Positions 35,934-44,059 of a DNA stretch of 64,000 bases are shown piece by piece; position 1 is the first letter of the stretch, and each line of letters starts with the position of its first letter. The stretch is from assembly GCF_009766005.1 (NCBI RefSeq), contig NZ_LMUK01000038.1, forward strand, positions 427,990 through 491,989, given 5' to 3'. The notes below the pieces were generated by a model. That model saw only the letters and a list, made by a program, of their open reading frames with translations. It was not told the DNA's origin and made no database searches. The position numbers and the translations under genes are program-made. This DNA is from Bradyrhizobium sp. S69. GTDB taxonomy: Bacteria > Pseudomonadota > Alphaproteobacteria > Rhizobiales > Xanthobacteraceae.

Positions 35934-36461
35934 ATGGCGGCGGACGCGACCGAACTGAGCGCGCAGGAGCGCGCGGGCAAGGCCTTCCCGGTCTCATGGG
36001 ACCAGTTTCACCGGGATTGCCGGGCGCTGACCTGGCGACTGAATGAAGTAGGCCCATTCCACGCGGTGATCGCGATCACCCGCGGCGGACTGGTGCCTGC
36101 AGCGATCGTGGCGCGCGAACTCGGCGTCCGCGTGATCGATACCGTCTGCATCGCGAGCTACGACCACACCAAGCAGGGTGACCTCAAGGTCCTGAAAGGC
36201 ATCTCGCCCGACACCGCCAAGCTCGGCGAGGGCACCGGCAAGGGATTGTTGATCGTCGATGACCTCGTCGATACCGGCAAGACCGGGCGGCTGGTGCGGG
36301 ATCTGCTCCCCGACGCGCATTTCGCCACCGTCTATGCCAAGCCGATGGGGCGCCCGCTGGTCGATACCTACATCACCGAAGTATCGCAGGACACCTGGAT
36401 TTTCTTCCCCTGGGATACTGCGCTCTCGTTCCAGCCGCCGATCCGCGACGGCGCGGCGTAG
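35934..36461 (+). CDS. gpt: Xanthine (xanthine-guanine) phosphoribosyltransferase
   Basis: A 175-residue purine salvage enzyme that joins xanthine or guanine to PRPP. The PRPP loop [15 protein letters not shown] is clear, with [21 protein letters not shown] upstream and the base-specificity end FFPWDTA near the C-terminus, all as in Gpt. AGGAG lies six bases before the second ATG (35934) and three before the first (35931), so the second is preferred. It follows the CinA-like gene closely. Confidence 0.92.
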   Translation: MAADATELSAQERAGKAFPVSWDQFHRDCRALTWRLNEVGPFHAVIAITRGGLVPAAIVARELGVRVIDTVCIASYDHTKQGDLKVLKGISPDTAKLGEGTGKGLLIVDDLVDTGKTGRLVRDLLPDAHFATVYAKPMGRPLVDTYITEVSQDTWIFFPWDTALSFQPPIRDGAA

Positions 36462-36484
36462 GCCGAAACGGGGACTGACCGGCG

Positions 36485-37372
36485 ATGATTGCGCGTTCGC
36501 TGCGGCCCGTCTTTCTTGGCGCTGGAGGCCGGATCTTGAATCGGCGGATAGGGTTCGGACTGGTTGTCGCGTTGGCATTTCTATTCGGCTCGGCCAGCCT
36601 GCGGGCGCAAACTCCGGCCAGCCCGGATGGTAAAGCTGGCTCGATCGACAAGGCTCCGATCGACAAGGCGGGGTTGATCGACGATATCGTGATCGGCAGC
36701 CGTGTGCTGGCCGAGTTCGGCGTGCTCGATGGCTTCGGCCATGTCAGCGCGCGCGATCCCGCCAACCCCGATCATTTTTGGATGGCGCGTTCGCTGGCGC
36801 CGGCGCTGGTCACGGCCGACGACATCATGGAATTTGACCTCGACGGCAACGCCGTCGATCCGCGCGGGCGCGCGGTGTTCCTCGAGCGCTTCATCCACAG
36901 CGAAATTTATAAGGCACGCCCGGACGTCATGGCGGTGGTCCACACCCATTCTCCCGGCGTCATTCCCTTCACCATCAGCCCGGTCCCGTTGCGCGCGGTA
37001 TTCCATAACGCCGCGTTCCTGGCTGGCGGCGCGCCGCTGTGGGACATCCGGAAGGATTTTGGTGAGACCGACATGCTGGTGCGCAATCCGGCGATCGGCA
37101 AGAGCCTGGCGCTGACGCTGGCGGACAGACCGGTGGTCCTGATGCGCGGCCACGGCGACGTTGCCGTTGGGCCTGCGGTGAAGGTGGCGGTGTTCCGCGC
37201 CTACTACACCGACGTCAATGCAAGGCTGCAATCGCAAGCGGTGGCGCTGGGCGGCGAGGTGAACTATCTGACAGCGGGAGAGGGCGCGAAGGCCGATGCG
37301 ATAAACCTTCAGGTACTCGACCGTATCTGGAACCTGTGGAAGATGCGCGTCATGACCACGCTTGCGAAGTGA
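36485..37372 (+). CDS. Class II aldolase/adducin-like protein with signal peptide
   Basis: A 295-residue protein. The N-terminus is a signal sequence (RRIGFGLVVALAFLFGSASLRAQ). A low-complexity IDKAPIDKAGLID stretch follows, then a class II aldolase domain. Zinc-ligand motifs are VVHTHSPG (His-x-His) and LMRGHGDVAVG (His), and the acid/base region GFGHVSARDP is present. Class II aldolases such as FucA act in the cytosol, so an exported one is unusual; related exported proteins occur in rhizobia. It lies 23 bases after gpt but is probably functionally unrelated. Confidence 0.82.
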   Translation: MIARSLRPVFLGAGGRILNRRIGFGLVVALAFLFGSASLRAQTPASPDGKAGSIDKAPIDKAGLIDDIVIGSRVLAEFGVLDGFGHVSARDPANPDHFWMARSLAPALVTADDIMEFDLDGNAVDPRGRAVFLERFIHSEIYKARPDVMAVVHTHSPGVIPFTISPVPLRAVFHNAAFLAGGAPLWDIRKDFGETDMLVRNPAIGKSLALTLADRPVVLMRGHGDVAVGPAVKVAVFRAYYTDVNARLQSQAVALGGEVNYLTAGEGAKADAINLQVLDRIWNLWKMRVMTTLAK

Positions 37373-37404
37373 CTTCGCCATGAATGGGCGGATCGGGACA
37401 GTCC

Positions 37405-38028
37405 ATGCCGCTGCAAAACCGGGTCACACCGTCGGGCGATATCGTCGCCGATCCGCATCGCGGCCTGTTCACCGGCAACCGCGGCATCATTCACGACCCC
37501 GCCACCAAAACCCTATTGAAAAAACGCTGGTCGAACCCGGCGTGGCTGACCTGCGTCTGCGAATTCCGCGGGCGGCGGCGCAAGGTGATGGGCGGCCGCA
37601 GCTGGACCGAACTGTTCTTCCTCGACGAGGCCACCGCGTTCGCGGCCGGCCATCGCCCCTGCTTCTACTGCCGCCGCGATGACGCCAATCGGTTTCGCGC
37701 GGCGTGGCAAGAGGGCAATGGCGTCGGGTCGGTTCTCGCGCCCGAGATCGACGCCGTGCTGCATCGGGAACGGCTGAATCGCGGCGGCAAGCGGCTGCAT
37801 CCGCTGCCGATGCCGATAGAGCAACTGCCCGACGGCGTGATGGTGCAAACCGGCGCGGAAAGCTATTTGATCGTGCAGGGTAGGCCGCTGCAATGGTCGT
37901 TCGCCGGCTATCGCAAGGTACCGGGTTCGATTCCTGAAGCGATGCTGCTGACGCCGCCCTCGACCTTGCGGGCGTTCGCCGCCGGATATCGGCCGCTGCT
38001 GCATCCGAGCGCGAGCGAGCAAGCGTGA
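37405..38028 (+). CDS. Conserved hypothetical protein with CxxC motif
   Basis: A 207-residue cytosolic protein. It begins MPLQNRVTPSGDIVADPHRGLFTGNRG and contains WLTCVCEFRGRRRKVM, WTELFFLDEATAFAAGHRPCFYCRRDDANRF and a Pro-rich C-terminal half. The HRPCFYCRR segment with the earlier CVC could bind zinc. I recall homologues sharing this opening in many alphaproteobacteria, with no assigned function. The ATG at 37405 is taken as the start for that reason; the ribosome site is weak. Confidence 0.65.
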   Translation: MPLQNRVTPSGDIVADPHRGLFTGNRGIIHDPATKTLLKKRWSNPAWLTCVCEFRGRRRKVMGGRSWTELFFLDEATAFAAGHRPCFYCRRDDANRFRAAWQEGNGVGSVLAPEIDAVLHRERLNRGGKRLHPLPMPIEQLPDGVMVQTGAESYLIVQGRPLQWSFAGYRKVPGSIPEAMLLTPPSTLRAFAAGYRPLLHPSASEQA

Positions 38029-38050
38029 CTCATCGAATGGAGCGACAAAC

Positions 38051-39100
38051 GTGAAGGCACTGACGGCGCTCCGGAAAATTCTGATCCTGCTGTTTGCGCT
38101 CCTGATCGCGCAGGCGGTCTCGCAGGTTTGGGCAGCGGACGAAGTGGCGCACAATCATCGTCCGGTGAAGGAAATTGCCGATGCCAGGATCGCGGTGGGC
38201 GATCGGGCAACGCTTCCGCTTTATCTATCGGCGGACTGGTCAAAACCGTTGCCCGGCATCAACCGCGCGGTGCTCATTCTGCACGGACGGCTGCGCGATG
38301 CCGACGTCTATTTCAGGTCAGCCAAAACAGCGCAGGCCGCCGCCGGCGATGCCGGCAAGGCCGCGATCATGATCGTTCCGCAATTCCTCGCCGGCATCGA
38401 TATCGATGCCTATCAGCTTCCACCCGAGACGCTGCGATGGACGTTCGAAGGCTGGGAAGGCGGCGATCCCGCACGCGGTCCGACATCGGCCAGTTCGTTC
38501 GATGCGCTCGATGCGATCCTCGCCAAGCTGGCCGACCGGACTATATTTCCGAACCTGAAGCAGGTCGTGGTCGCGGGACACTCCGGCGGCGCCCAGATCG
38601 TGCAGCGTTACGCCATCGCGGGCAAAGGCGAGGCGGCGCTCACCGCGCTCGGGATCGCGGTGCGTTACGTGGTCGCCAACCCCTCGTCCTATGCCTATTT
38701 CGATAGTGCGCGGCCGCAGCCGTCGATCGCGGCGTCCTGCCCTGGATACAACGACTGGAAATACGGCATGGATGCCCGGCCACCCTATCTCGCGGGGCCA
38801 ACCGTCAGCGCGCTGGAGCAAGCCTATGTGGCACGGCGGGTGATTTATCTATTGGGCACCAAGGATACCAACCCCAATCATCCGGCGCTCGACAAGAGCT
38901 GCATGGCGGAAGCCGAAGGTCCCTACCGCTACGCGCGCGGCCACGCCTATGCGGCGGTGATGCAGGCCCGCGACGCCGGTACGCCACATCACAGCCTGTG
39001 GGACGTGCCGGGCGTCGGCCACGACGGCGATCGGATGCTGACGTCGCCCTGTGGCCTGAAGGCGTTGTTCGATTTGCCGGGGTGTGAAGCTGGCCAATAA
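38051..39100 (+). CDS. Secreted alpha/beta-hydrolase-like protein
   Basis: A 349-residue protein with a signal peptide (KILILLFALLIAQAVSQVWA, cut before ADEV). The mature part shows an alpha/beta-hydrolase pattern: AVLILHGRLRDADVY, the nucleophile elbow VVAGHSGGAQIVQRY (Ser in GHSGG), VIYLLGTKDTNPNHPALD near the acid position and VPGVGHDGDRM as the catalytic histidine. Paired cysteines in the mature protein suggest periplasmic folding. The substrate is unknown; an esterase or peptidase role is possible. Confidence 0.75.
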   Translation: MKALTALRKILILLFALLIAQAVSQVWAADEVAHNHRPVKEIADARIAVGDRATLPLYLSADWSKPLPGINRAVLILHGRLRDADVYFRSAKTAQAAAGDAGKAAIMIVPQFLAGIDIDAYQLPPETLRWTFEGWEGGDPARGPTSASSFDALDAILAKLADRTIFPNLKQVVVAGHSGGAQIVQRYAIAGKGEAALTALGIAVRYVVANPSSYAYFDSARPQPSIAASCPGYNDWKYGMDARPPYLAGPTVSALEQAYVARRVIYLLGTKDTNPNHPALDKSCMAEAEGPYRYARGHAYAAVMQARDAGTPHHSLWDVPGVGHDGDRMLTSPCGLKALFDLPGCEAGQ

Positions 39101-39187
39101 TGACGGGGTGCGGCTTCGCGGATATCCGTCGGTGTTGCACCCGGAGCGTAGGAGAGTTGGGGCCTAGATTACGACGAGCCTATCGTT

Positions 39188-39277
39188 CGTCATGCCCGGG
39201 CTTGTCCCGGGCATCCACGTCTTTCTACTTTGACAGAAGGGAAGACGTGGATGGCCGGGACAAGCCCGGCCATGACG
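39188..39277. repeat. Intergenic palindromic repeat, family D copy 3
   Basis: CGTCATGCCCGGGCTTGTCCC...GGCATCCACGTCTTTC at the left and GAAGACGTGGATGGCCGGGAC...CCGGCCATGACG at the right. It lies between convergent genes, thirteen bases from the MetE-like stop codon. Confidence 0.85.
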
Positions 39278-39289
39278 GGACACAACAAC

Positions 39290-40312
39290 TCATCCCAACC
39301 GCTGCCGCGCCAATTTCGCACCGGCGCCGAGTGCCACCAATTTGGCCTCGGCGATGTCGCGATGCATCGGCGCCATGCCGCAATTGGTGGTCGCGACGAT
39401 GTTGCTTTTGGGCACGAATTTTGACACCGCCTCGATCACCTTGACCACGTCCTCCGCGGTCTCCACCGTGTCGCTGGCGACGTCGATCACGCCGGCCTGG
39501 ACGATCTTGCCTTTGAGCAGGCCGAGCAGTTCCAGCGGCACCCGCGAATTGCGGCATTCGATCGCGACCTGCTGGATCGGGCTATTGGCGATCGCCGGAA
39601 AAATATCCTCATATTGCCGCCATTCGCTGCCCAGCGTCTCCTTCCAGTCGGTGTTGGCCTTGATGCCGTAGCCGTAACAGATGTGCACCGCGGTGGCGCA
39701 GGTCAGGCCCTGCGCGGCGCGCTCGAGCGCCTTGATGCCCCAGTCCGAGACCTCGCTCATATAGACATTGAAGGCGGGCTCATCGAACTGGATGACGTCG
39801 ACACCGTCGGTCTGCAAGGCCTTGGCTTCCTCATTGAGCAATTCGGCAAACGCGAACGCCATCTTGACCCGGTCGCCGTAATATTTGTCGGCGATGGTAT
39901 CGATGATGGTCATCGGGCCCGGCAGCGTGAATTTCAGTTTTCGTGTGGTGTGGGTGCGGGCAATCCGGGCCTCGTCGGCATGGACGCGGCCTTTCAGCCG
40001 CAGCGGCGCCACCACCTGCGGCACCATCGCCTTGTAGCGGTCGTTGCGGATTCCCATCTCGACCTTGTGGGCGAAATCGATGCCCTCGATCTTCTCCAGG
40101 AAGCCGTGGACGAAATGCTGGCGCGCCTGCTCGCCCTCGGTGACGATGTCGATCCCGGCATCTTCCTGCAATTTGACCGCCAGCACGGTGGCGTCGCGCT
40201 TGGCGCGCGCCAGTTCATCGCCCTTGGACTTCCAGGGCGCCCACAGTGTGTTGGGTTCGGCCAGCCATTCCGGCTTCGGCAGCGAGCCTGCGATCGTGGT
40301 TGGAAACAGCAT
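39290..40312 (-). CDS. Cobalamin-independent methionine synthase-like protein (MetE C-terminal domain)
   Basis: A 340-residue protein equal to the catalytic C-terminal barrel of MetE. Zinc ligands are visible as the His and Cys of VHICYGYG and the late Cys of ATTNCGMAP, with VIQFDEPAFNVYMSE between them. It lacks the N-terminal MetE half. Such short MetE-like proteins transfer methyl groups to homocysteine-type thiols, sometimes from donors other than methyl-folate. The ATG at 40312 is supported by GGGAGG five bases upstream. No cobalamin riboswitch was seen upstream. Confidence 0.87.
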   Translation of the reverse strand: MLFPTTIAGSLPKPEWLAEPNTLWAPWKSKGDELARAKRDATVLAVKLQEDAGIDIVTEGEQARQHFVHGFLEKIEGIDFAHKVEMGIRNDRYKAMVPQVVAPLRLKGRVHADEARIARTHTTRKLKFTLPGPMTIIDTIADKYYGDRVKMAFAFAELLNEEAKALQTDGVDVIQFDEPAFNVYMSEVSDWGIKALERAAQGLTCATAVHICYGYGIKANTDWKETLGSEWRQYEDIFPAIANSPIQQVAIECRNSRVPLELLGLLKGKIVQAGVIDVASDTVETAEDVVKVIEAVSKFVPKSNIVATTNCGMAPMHRDIAEAKLVALGAGAKLARQRLG

Positions 40313-40460
40313 GGGAGCCTCCCGGTGGTTTTGCGGCGTCGGTTTTGATTGAGCGTCTGTATGCCCTGTCTTATGATCGCCGTACAGAACAACAAAAGTC
40401 GCCGGCACGAGGAATATCCTGGTGCCATCAGGGGTAGCGGCGAGGGAAGATAACGAAACC

Positions 40461-41162
40461 ATGATCGACCTGCACTACGCGCCGACGCCGAACGGCTGGA
40501 AAATCTCCATCATGCTGGAAGAGCTCGGCCTTCCCTACAATTTGATCCCGGTCAATATCCGGGCCGGCGACCAGTTCAAGCCGGAGTTTTTGGCGATCAG
40601 CCCCAACAACCGGATTCCGGCGATCGTCGACCACGCCCCGGTCGACGGCGGTGGTCCGTTTTCGGTGTTCGAGACCGGTGCGATCCTGATCTACCTCGCC
40701 GACAAGACCGGGCGCTTCCTGCCCGCGGAGACCCGCGCGCGGTCCGTCGTTCTGCAATGGCTGATGTGGCAGATGAGCGGGCTCGGCCCGATGCTCGGCC
40801 AGCACGGGCATTTTGCGCTGTACGCGCAGGACAAGATTCCGTACGCCATCGAGCGCTATCGTGACGAGGCCGCACGGCTCTATCACGTACTCGATACGCA
40901 ATTAGGCAAGACGGGCGGCTATGTCGCGGGCGGCGATTATTCGATCGCCGACATCGCCTGCTTTCCCTGGACCATGACCCACAAGGCGCAAGGTTTTACC
41001 CTCGACGACTATCCGAACATCAAGCGCTGGTACGCGTTGGTGCGGGCGCGGCCGAAGGTGCAGGCGGGATTGGCGATCGGCAAGTTCGTCAAGGAGCCGT
41101 TCGACGAGGAGGCCAGACGCAACATGTTCGGCCAGGCCGCGAAGGAGGCGGCGAGGAAGTGA
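40461..41162 (+). CDS. Glutathione S-transferase family protein (YfcG/Ure2-like)
   Basis: A 233-residue GST. The thioredoxin-like N-terminal domain begins MIDLHYAPTPNGWKISIMLEELGLPY and has NRIPAIVD and VFETGAILIYLADK, the glutathione-binding cis-Pro and Glu/Thr motifs. The helical domain has GGDYSIADIACFPW, the conserved N-capping motif. The TPNGWK active site resembles YfcG/YghU-type disulfide reductases rather than Cys- or Tyr-type transferases. Divergent from the MetE-like gene. Confidence 0.88.
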   Translation: MIDLHYAPTPNGWKISIMLEELGLPYNLIPVNIRAGDQFKPEFLAISPNNRIPAIVDHAPVDGGGPFSVFETGAILIYLADKTGRFLPAETRARSVVLQWLMWQMSGLGPMLGQHGHFALYAQDKIPYAIERYRDEAARLYHVLDTQLGKTGGYVAGGDYSIADIACFPWTMTHKAQGFTLDDYPNIKRWYALVRARPKVQAGLAIGKFVKEPFDEEARRNMFGQAAKEAARK

Positions 41163-41175
41163 AGGGAAGCCCCTT

Positions 41176-41301
41176 CGTCATTCCGGGGCGCGCGTAGCGC
41201 GAGCCCAGAATCCATAACCCCTGTAGCAATGTTCAAGCTGAACAACGACACAGGGGCTATGGATTCCGGGCCTGCGCCAAGTGGCGCATCCCGGAATGAC
41301 G
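41176..41301. repeat. Intergenic palindromic repeat, family C copy 2
   Basis: CGTCATTCCGGGGCGCGCG...GAATCCATAACCCCTGTAG and ACAGGGGCTATGGATTCCGGGCC...CCGGAATGACG form a long foldback, matching 24867-24995. Confidence 0.85.
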
Positions 41302-41349
41302 AAAATCATAAACATCGACCAAAAACAGAAACACAAAGGAGACGCCACC

Positions 41350-41964
41350 ATGATCGAGTTCTTCTTCGACTGCTCCAGCCCCTGGACCTATCTCGCCTTC
41401 CACAACATCCAGCCGCTGGCCAAGGAGTTTGGCGTCGAGATTTCCTGGCGGCCGATCCTGGTCGGCGGCATCTTCAACACCATCAACCCAAGCGTCTACG
41501 CTTCGCGCGACAAGCCGATCGAGGCCAAGGCGCGCTACATGAAAAAGGACATGGCGGACTGGGCCCGCTCGACGGGGTTGGCGATCAAGATGCGGCCGAC
41601 GGTGTTTCCGGTGAACAGCGTCAAGGCGATGCGCGGCTGTATCCTGCTGGCGCCGGAAGGCAAGCTCGTCGAATTCGCGCGGACGGTGTTCGAGATCTAT
41701 TGGGGCGAGGACAAGGACATCTCGCAGGATGCGGTGCTGACCGAGGTTTGCCAGCGTGTCGGCGTTGACCCCGCAAAATTTGTCGCAGGTATCGGCCAGC
41801 AGGCGGTCAAGGATCAGCTCAAGGCCAATACCGATGAGGTGATGGCGCGCGGCGGTTTCGGCTCGCCGACCATCTTCCTCGACAAGACCGACATGTATTT
41901 CGGCAATGACCGGATGCCGTTGATCCGCGAGGCGCTGCAACGTCGCAAAGCGAGCGCGGCCTGA
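41350..41964 (+). CDS. 2-hydroxychromene-2-carboxylate isomerase / DsbA-fold (kappa GST) protein
   Basis: A 204-residue DsbA-fold protein of the HCCA isomerase/kappa-GST group. It starts IEFFFDCSSPWTYLAF with the catalytic Ser-Pro in place of CxxC. RPILVGGIFNTINP, ARYMKKDMADWARSTGL and GGFGSPTIFLDKTDMYFGNDR at the cis-Pro loop are typical. These glutathione-dependent enzymes isomerise ring-fission products of aromatics. AAGGAGA precedes the ATG. Its stop overlaps the start of the next gene (TGATG), so the two are translationally coupled. Confidence 0.87.
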   Translation: MIEFFFDCSSPWTYLAFHNIQPLAKEFGVEISWRPILVGGIFNTINPSVYASRDKPIEAKARYMKKDMADWARSTGLAIKMRPTVFPVNSVKAMRGCILLAPEGKLVEFARTVFEIYWGEDKDISQDAVLTEVCQRVGVDPAKFVAGIGQQAVKDQLKANTDEVMARGGFGSPTIFLDKTDMYFGNDRMPLIREALQRRKASAA

Positions 41965-42938
41965 TGCCGAAGGCTGTCGTTTGTCGCGAACTCGGGCCAC
42001 CCGAAAGCCTGCGGCTTGAGACGTTTGCCTCGGCGCCGCTTGGACAAGGCGAGGTGCGCGTCGCCATTCATGCCGCCGGGATCAATTTTCCTGACATCCT
42101 GATGGCGGCCGGCGAATACCAGCTCAAGCCGCCATTGCCGTTCACGCCGGGGGTGGAGGCGGCGGGCGAGGTGACCGAGGTCAACCATGCTGCCGGGATC
42201 GCGGTCGGCGACAAGGTGATCTTGAAATTGCGCCACGGTGCCTATGCGGATGAAGCGGTGGTCACGCCGCAGCAACTGACGCCGTTGCCGGCGGCGTTCG
42301 ATTATGCCGAGGGCGCGACGTTTCTCGCAGGCCACGGCACGGCCTACCACGCGCTGATCGATCGCGGACAGCTTCAGGCCGGCGAAGTGCTGCTGGTGCA
42401 CGGCGCCGGTGGCGGCGTCGGTCTTGCCGCGGTCGAAATCGGCAAGCTGCTCGGCGCCACCGTGATCGCGGCGGCGTCATCGGAGGAAAAACTTGCGATC
42501 GCGCAGGCCAAAGGCGCCGATCATCTGGTGCTCACCAGCCGTGAACCGTTTCGTGACGCCGTCAAGCGTCTCACCGATGGCCGCGGCGCCGATGTGGTGT
42601 TCGATCCCGTCGGCGGCGAGATTTTTGAAAATAGCGTGCGCTGCATCGCCTGGGGCGCGCGGCTGCTGGTCGTCGGTTTTACCGGAGGGATCGGGCTTGC
42701 GCGCACCAATCTGTTGCTGATCAAGGGCGCCAGCGTACTCGGCGTCCGTGCCGGCGAAGCCGTGCGGAAAAATCCAGCGCTCGGCGTAACGCGGATCAAG
42801 GCGCTGACGGAATGGGCGGAAGCCGGCAAGGTACGCCCGAACATCTCGCATCGCCTGCCGCTCGAAGACTACGCGCCTGCGATGCGGCTACTGGTCGACC
42901 GCAAGGCGATCGGGCGGGTGGCGCTGATGATGGGATAA
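41964..42938 (+). CDS. NADPH:quinone oxidoreductase-like (MDR superfamily)
   Basis: A 324-residue medium-chain dehydrogenase/reductase of the quinone oxidoreductase group. The start MPKAVVCRELGPPESL, HAAGINFPDILMAAGEYQ and the Rossmann motif VLLVHGAGGGVGLAAVEIGKLLG are standard; structural-zinc cysteines are absent. It should reduce quinones or enones with NADPH. It overlaps the isomerase gene by one base; the pair plus the upstream GST suggests handling of electrophilic or aromatic compounds. Confidence 0.88.
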   Translation: MPKAVVCRELGPPESLRLETFASAPLGQGEVRVAIHAAGINFPDILMAAGEYQLKPPLPFTPGVEAAGEVTEVNHAAGIAVGDKVILKLRHGAYADEAVVTPQQLTPLPAAFDYAEGATFLAGHGTAYHALIDRGQLQAGEVLLVHGAGGGVGLAAVEIGKLLGATVIAAASSEEKLAIAQAKGADHLVLTSREPFRDAVKRLTDGRGADVVFDPVGGEIFENSVRCIAWGARLLVVGFTGGIGLARTNLLLIKGASVLGVRAGEAVRKNPALGVTRIKALTEWAEAGKVRPNISHRLPLEDYAPAMRLLVDRKAIGRVALMMG

Positions 42939-42945
42939 GAGGAAA

Positions 42946-43053
42946 CGTCATCCTGAGGAGCGGCGTCTTCGCCGCGTCTCGAAGGATGGTGTTCAGCGCG
43001 GTGCTTGCGGCATCCTTCGAGACGCGCGTAAGAACGCGCTCCTCAGGATGACG
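42946..43053. repeat. Intergenic palindromic repeat, family B copy 3
   Basis: CGTCATCCTGAGGAGCGGCGTCTTCGCCGCG...and CGCGCTCCTCAGGATGACGG with inner CTCGAAGGATGGTG and GCATCCTTCGAGACG arms. It nearly matches the copy at 10987 and separates convergent genes. Confidence 0.85.
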
Positions 43054-43076
43054 GCGGTAGTTGTGGAGGCGATATA

Positions 43077-43967
43077 CTACTCATACTCCCGTTCGTCCCA
43101 CCACGGAAAATAGTCCGGCATGTCGCTCGACACCTTGTTCTTGAATTGCGCCGGGCGCTTTTCCAGGAACGACACCACGCCTTCTTTCACGTCCTCTGAG
43201 CGGCCACGGGCGTAGATGCCGCGGCTGTCGACCTTGTGGGCTTCCATCGGATCGTCGGCGCCCATCATGCGCCACATCATCTGCCGGATCAGCGCCACCG
43301 ACACCGGTGCGGTCTTGGCGGCGATCTCGCGCGCCAGCGCACGCGCCGTCGGCAGCAATTGATCCGGCGGCACCACCTTGCTGACGAGCCGGCCGGCGAG
43401 GGCTTCCTGCGCTGGAAATACCCGGCCGGTGTAGCACCACTCCAGCGCCTGCGCGATGCCGACAAGGCGCGGCAGGAACCAGCTCGAAGCCGCCTCCGGC
43501 ACGATGCCGCGCTGCGAGAACACGAAGCCGAACCGCGCATTTTCCGAGGCGATGCGGATATCCATCGCGAGCTGCATGGTGACGCCGATGCCGACCGCGG
43601 GCCCGTTCACGGCGGCGATCACCGGTTTCAGGCATTTGAAGATGCGCAGCGTGACCTGTCCGCCGCCGTCGCGGACGTTGGGATCGCTGTAGTCGACCTT
43701 GCCGTCGGCAAGGCGTTTGACCGGCCCGCGCCGCGCGTCGCGATCGAACGTGTCGGCGCCGGACGAAAGGTCCGCGCCGGCGCAGAAGCCGCGGCCGGCG
43801 CCGGTGACGATGATGGCGCGAACGTTGTCATCCTTGTCGGCGGCATCGAACGCCTCGATCAATTCCTTCTGCATCGCGGCGTTGAAGGCATTGAGCTTGT
43901 CCGGCCGGTTCAGCGTGATGGTCAGGATCTGCTCGTCGACCTCGTATTTGATGGTCTCGTAGGTCAT
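43077..43967 (-). CDS. Enoyl-CoA hydratase/isomerase (crotonase) family
   Basis: A 296-residue crotonase-fold protein. The oxyanion-hole segments are GRGFCAGADLSS and VNGPAVGIGVTMQLAMDIRIAS, and the catalytic region RGIVPEAASSWFLPRLVG carries the Glu used by hydratases. The C-terminal KEGVVSFLEKRPAQFK is typical. It should hydrate or isomerise an enoyl-CoA in fatty-acid or aromatic breakdown. AAGGAA lies upstream of the ATG at 43967. Confidence 0.9.
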   Translation of the reverse strand: MTYETIKYEVDEQILTITLNRPDKLNAFNAAMQKELIEAFDAADKDDNVRAIIVTGAGRGFCAGADLSSGADTFDRDARRGPVKRLADGKVDYSDPNVRDGGGQVTLRIFKCLKPVIAAVNGPAVGIGVTMQLAMDIRIASENARFGFVFSQRGIVPEAASSWFLPRLVGIAQALEWCYTGRVFPAQEALAGRLVSKVVPPDQLLPTARALAREIAAKTAPVSVALIRQMMWRMMGADDPMEAHKVDSRGIYARGRSEDVKEGVVSFLEKRPAQFKNKVSSDMPDYFPWWDEREYE

Positions 43968-44008
43968 GGGCGCGCTTCCTTCCTGTATGTTTTTGTTCAT
44001 TGCAGCGT

Positions 44009-44045
44009 AAAGACGTGGATGGCCGGGACAAGCCCGGCCATGACG
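44009..44045. repeat. Half copy of family D repeat
   Basis: AAGACGTGGATGGCCGGGACAAGCCCGGCCATGACGG matches the right arm of the family D elements at 27757 and 39188; the left arm is missing. It still forms a short hairpin (GGCCGGGAC.AAGCCCGGCC). Confidence 0.7.
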
Positions 44046-44059
44046 GAAGTGCTGCGAAT

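Noticed and set aside
40313..40460. Possible cobalamin riboswitch before the MetE-like gene
   Set aside because: The gap is only 148 bases and no B12-box-like sequence was found.
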